This document shows, in pieces, positions 42,142 through 44,089 of a stretch of DNA of 44,089 bases. The stretch's first letter is position 1. Each line of letters starts with the position of its first letter. The translations under genes were made by a program, and so were the position numbers. This DNA is from PXAH01 sp964605645 (GTDB taxonomy: Bacteria > Omnitrophota > Gorgyraeia > Duberdicusellales > 4484-171): NCBI GenBank assembly GCA_964605645.1, contig CAZSDJ010000011.1:1-44089 (forward strand), given 5' to 3'. The notes beneath the pieces were generated by a model, which ran no database searches, was not told the DNA's origin, and saw only the letters and a program-made list of their open reading frames with translations.

Positions 42142-43179
42142 ATGTCTCATTTAAGCCAGGGTAATTTAACGCAGAAGTATTCGGATCATTTAGGCAGAAA
42201 GACTGCTTTTCTTATTGGTTTGATTTTGGCCAGTACGGTTTTGTTAGTTATAGCGATATCCTTAGGGGTAGCGCGTGTGCCAATAATGGATATTTTACGT
42301 GTTTTAATCGGAGTGGACGCAGATTCAAAGTTTCACACGATTATTTATAACATTCGCCTTCCTCATGCTTTAGCTGCTATTTTAGCCGGGGCTGGATTGG
42401 CCGGTGCCGGCGCGGTTATGCAGTCTGTATTGCGTAATCCGTTAGGATCGCCTTTTACGTTAGGAATTTCTCAGGCCGGTGCTTTCGGGGCGGCGTTTGC
42501 TGTTATGTTACCGTTAACTATTTTAAAGCCGTATCTGACTACTTTGTTTGCTTTTTCAGCTTGCATGGTTGTCTCGTTGGTTATTGTTGCTATCGCCCGT
42601 ATTCGCGGCGTTACTCCGGAGGTGATGGTATTAAGCGGGGTGGCTCTGGGAGCATTATTTTCGGCGGGGATTATGTTTTTGCAGTATTTTGCTGATGATG
42701 CGCAATTAGCGGTGATGGTTTTCTGGACGTTTGGAGATGTTGGCCGTGCGGGCTGGAGCGAAGTTGGAATTATGGCTCTGGTTGTAATTTTTGGGCTGGT
42801 ATTTTTTATCCTAAATAGATGGAATTATAATGCTATCGATGCCGGAGATGAGATAGCTAAAAGTTTAGGCGTAGAGGTCACCCGGGTTCGCATGCTGGGT
42901 ATGATTGTTTCCTCATTTCTTACTGCGGTTGTTGTGTCTTTTTTGGGCATTATCGGTTTTGTGGGGTTGATTTGCCCCCATATTGTGCGCCGGTTTGTCG
43001 GCGATGACCATCGTTTTCTTTTGCCGGGCGCCTGTTTGACGGGAGCGGTTTTACTTTTAGCGGCTGATACCGCGGCCCGGTTAGTTCTTGCGCCGCATGT
43101 TTTGCCGGTTGCTGTTTTTACTGCTTTTTTGGGTGCACCGGCCTTTCTTTATATTCTTTGTCAAAGGAGAAGGAGATAA
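42142..43179 (+). CDS. FecCD-family ABC transporter permease
   Basis: 345-residue polytopic permease (about ten helices) of the BtuC/FecCD family. Diagnostic stretch RLPHALAAILAGAGLAGAGA and VLRNPLGSPFTLGISQAGAFGA, and the ATPase-contact region with GDEIAKSLGVEVTRVR. C-terminal FLGIIGFVGLICPHIVRRFVG is typical. It overlaps the ATPase start by one base (TAATG). Confidence 0.95.
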   Translation: MSHLSQGNLTQKYSDHLGRKTAFLIGLILASTVLLVIAISLGVARVPIMDILRVLIGVDADSKFHTIIYNIRLPHALAAILAGAGLAGAGAVMQSVLRNPLGSPFTLGISQAGAFGAAFAVMLPLTILKPYLTTLFAFSACMVVSLVIVAIARIRGVTPEVMVLSGVALGALFSAGIMFLQYFADDAQLAVMVFWTFGDVGRAGWSEVGIMALVVIFGLVFFILNRWNYNAIDAGDEIAKSLGVEVTRVRMLGMIVSSFLTAVVVSFLGIIGFVGLICPHIVRRFVGDDHRFLLPGACLTGAVLLLAADTAARLVLAPHVLPVAVFTAFLGAPAFLYILCQRRRR

Positions 43180-43967
43180 TGCTTTCAGTCCGGAATATAA
43201 GCATTGGATATAAAAAAGGAGAGTTAGTTTTAAATGATTTAAATTTTTCCTTGAAAAGCGGGGAAATTTTAGGGATTTTGGGCTCTAACGGCGCGGGAAA
43301 AACTACTCTTTTGCGGTGTATCAATGCGATGCTTAAGCCATCAAGCGGTAATGTTTTTGTGGAGGAGTCTGATGTCTTTAGAATGAACGCCGCTGAAATT
43401 GCCAAATGCATAGGCTATGTGCCGCAACGAAATGAAACAGGCCGGATCTCGGTATTTGATGCGGTGCTTCTGGGGCGCATCCCCCACTTAAGGTGGCAGG
43501 TAACCAAAGAAGACTTAATTAAGGTTGATAGCATATTGGGCCAATTAGAGTTAAGGCATTTAGCATTACGTAACTTGAATGAGTTAAGCGGCGGCGAGCT
43601 GCAGAAAGTTTGTATTGCCCGGTCTTTAGTACAGGAGCCAAAGGTGCTTTTGCTGGATGAACCAACCAGCAGCCTGGACCTTAAGAACCAGCTTGAAATC
43701 TTAGAAATTCTCCGGAAAGTAACTGCTGAACATAAAATGATTGTGATTGCGGCGATGCATGATTTGAATTTAGCTTTTCGGTTTATGGATAGGTTTCTTT
43801 TTATTAAAGATAAACGGATGTTTGCTGCAGGTGTATCAAGCCAGATAGACGCAGCGACGATTGCTGCTGTTTATGGTGTTCAGGTAGATATTTTCCGGCA
43901 CAATGGGCAAGTTTATGTTGCTCCAAATAGCTGTACAAAAAAACCTAGAGATGAAAATCGTGCATAA
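43179..43967 (+). CDS. ABC transporter ATP-binding protein (FecE/BtuD-type)
   Basis: 262 residues from the ATG at 43179 (SD AGGAGA); a longer in-frame start at 43158 lies in the permease gene and is rejected. Walker A GSNGAGKT (35-42), signature LSGGE (136-140), Walker B KVLLLDEPTS (155-164) and switch His194 (AAMHDLN) are complete. It energises import by the upstream permease and binding protein. Confidence 0.95.
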   Translation: MLSVRNISIGYKKGELVLNDLNFSLKSGEILGILGSNGAGKTTLLRCINAMLKPSSGNVFVEESDVFRMNAAEIAKCIGYVPQRNETGRISVFDAVLLGRIPHLRWQVTKEDLIKVDSILGQLELRHLALRNLNELSGGELQKVCIARSLVQEPKVLLLDEPTSSLDLKNQLEILEILRKVTAEHKMIVIAAMHDLNLAFRFMDRFLFIKDKRMFAAGVSSQIDAATIAAVYGVQVDIFRHNGQVYVAPNSCTKKPRDENRA

Positions 43968-44007
43968 AGAAAGAGATGCCAACCCCCACGGTTGACAGGA
44001 ATCGGGT

Positions 44008-44025
44008 GGAAAATAAATCTGTCCC
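44008..44025 (+). repeat. Partial GGGACAGATTTA-type repeat end
   Basis: GGAAAATAAATCTGTCCC, complement GGGACAGATTTATTTTCC, resembles one arm of the same kind of GGGGAC-ended elements. Its partner arm is not identified, and the window ends 64 bp later. The 122 bp after the ATPase hold no gene that I can support. Confidence 0.5.
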
Positions 44026-44089
44026 TTTTTTTACGGTAATGTAAAATATTGTGTGTAAGTAACAGTTGATTGAAAACAAAAAAGGGTGT

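Overview
The window reads as chromosomal DNA of an AT-rich, LPS-bearing (diderm) bacterium, probably an uncultured candidate-phylum organism. Omnitrophota is my best guess, from the zinc-type S14, the gene mix and the many short AT-rich inverted repeats; this is inference and was not tested. Nearly all genes lie on the + strand; only two glycosyltransferases near 31.5-33.6 kb are on the - strand.

Region 1 (1-12.4 kb) is the S10/spc/alpha ribosomal supercluster: rplB-rpsS-rplV-rpsC-rplP-rpmC-rpsQ-rplN-rplX-rplE-rpsN-rpsH-rplF-rplR-rpsE-rplO-secY-adk-rpmJ-rpsM-rpsK-rpsD-rpoA-rplQ. rpmD, map and infA, usual members of this cluster, are absent; a 200-nt structured, gene-poor stretch sits where map/infA would be.

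Region 2 (12.4-20.6 kb) is central metabolism: a class I aminotransferase; a two-subunit aconitase-family hydro-lyase whose subunit genes are separated by a tightly packed pilT; isocitrate dehydrogenase; malate dehydrogenase; an ArgA-type N-acetyltransferase; and an acyl-CoA dehydrogenase. Together aconitase, IDH and MDH suggest a partial TCA segment supplying 2-oxoglutarate.

Region 3 (20.6-25.3 kb) is aroK-dprA-topA-xerC. topA is bracketed by two 174-bp direct copies of a repeat, and the 3' ends of dprA and topA are written by that repeat.

Region 4 (25.3-35.7 kb) is a lipid A/LPS core locus: waaA, lpxK, an LpxL acyltransferase fused to an ELM1-like domain, a GT4-GT9 fusion, then four more glycosyltransferases (three GT9, one GT4).

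Region 5 (35.8-44.1 kb) begins with nikR and continues with a frameshifted porin, two small membrane proteins with intramembrane acidic-His motifs, a TonB-dependent receptor, and a FecB/FecC/FecD-like periplasmic-binding-protein ABC importer. I read it as a candidate NikR-linked outer- and inner-membrane nickel (or nickel-complex) uptake module. It is the most interesting candidate system here. It is visibly richer in GC than the LPS locus, and GGGGAC-ended inverted-repeat elements occur before, inside and after it.

Across the whole window at least a dozen short inverted-repeat elements of several sequence families occur, most starting within a few bases of a stop codon. No tRNA, rRNA, CRISPR array or intact transposase gene was seen.
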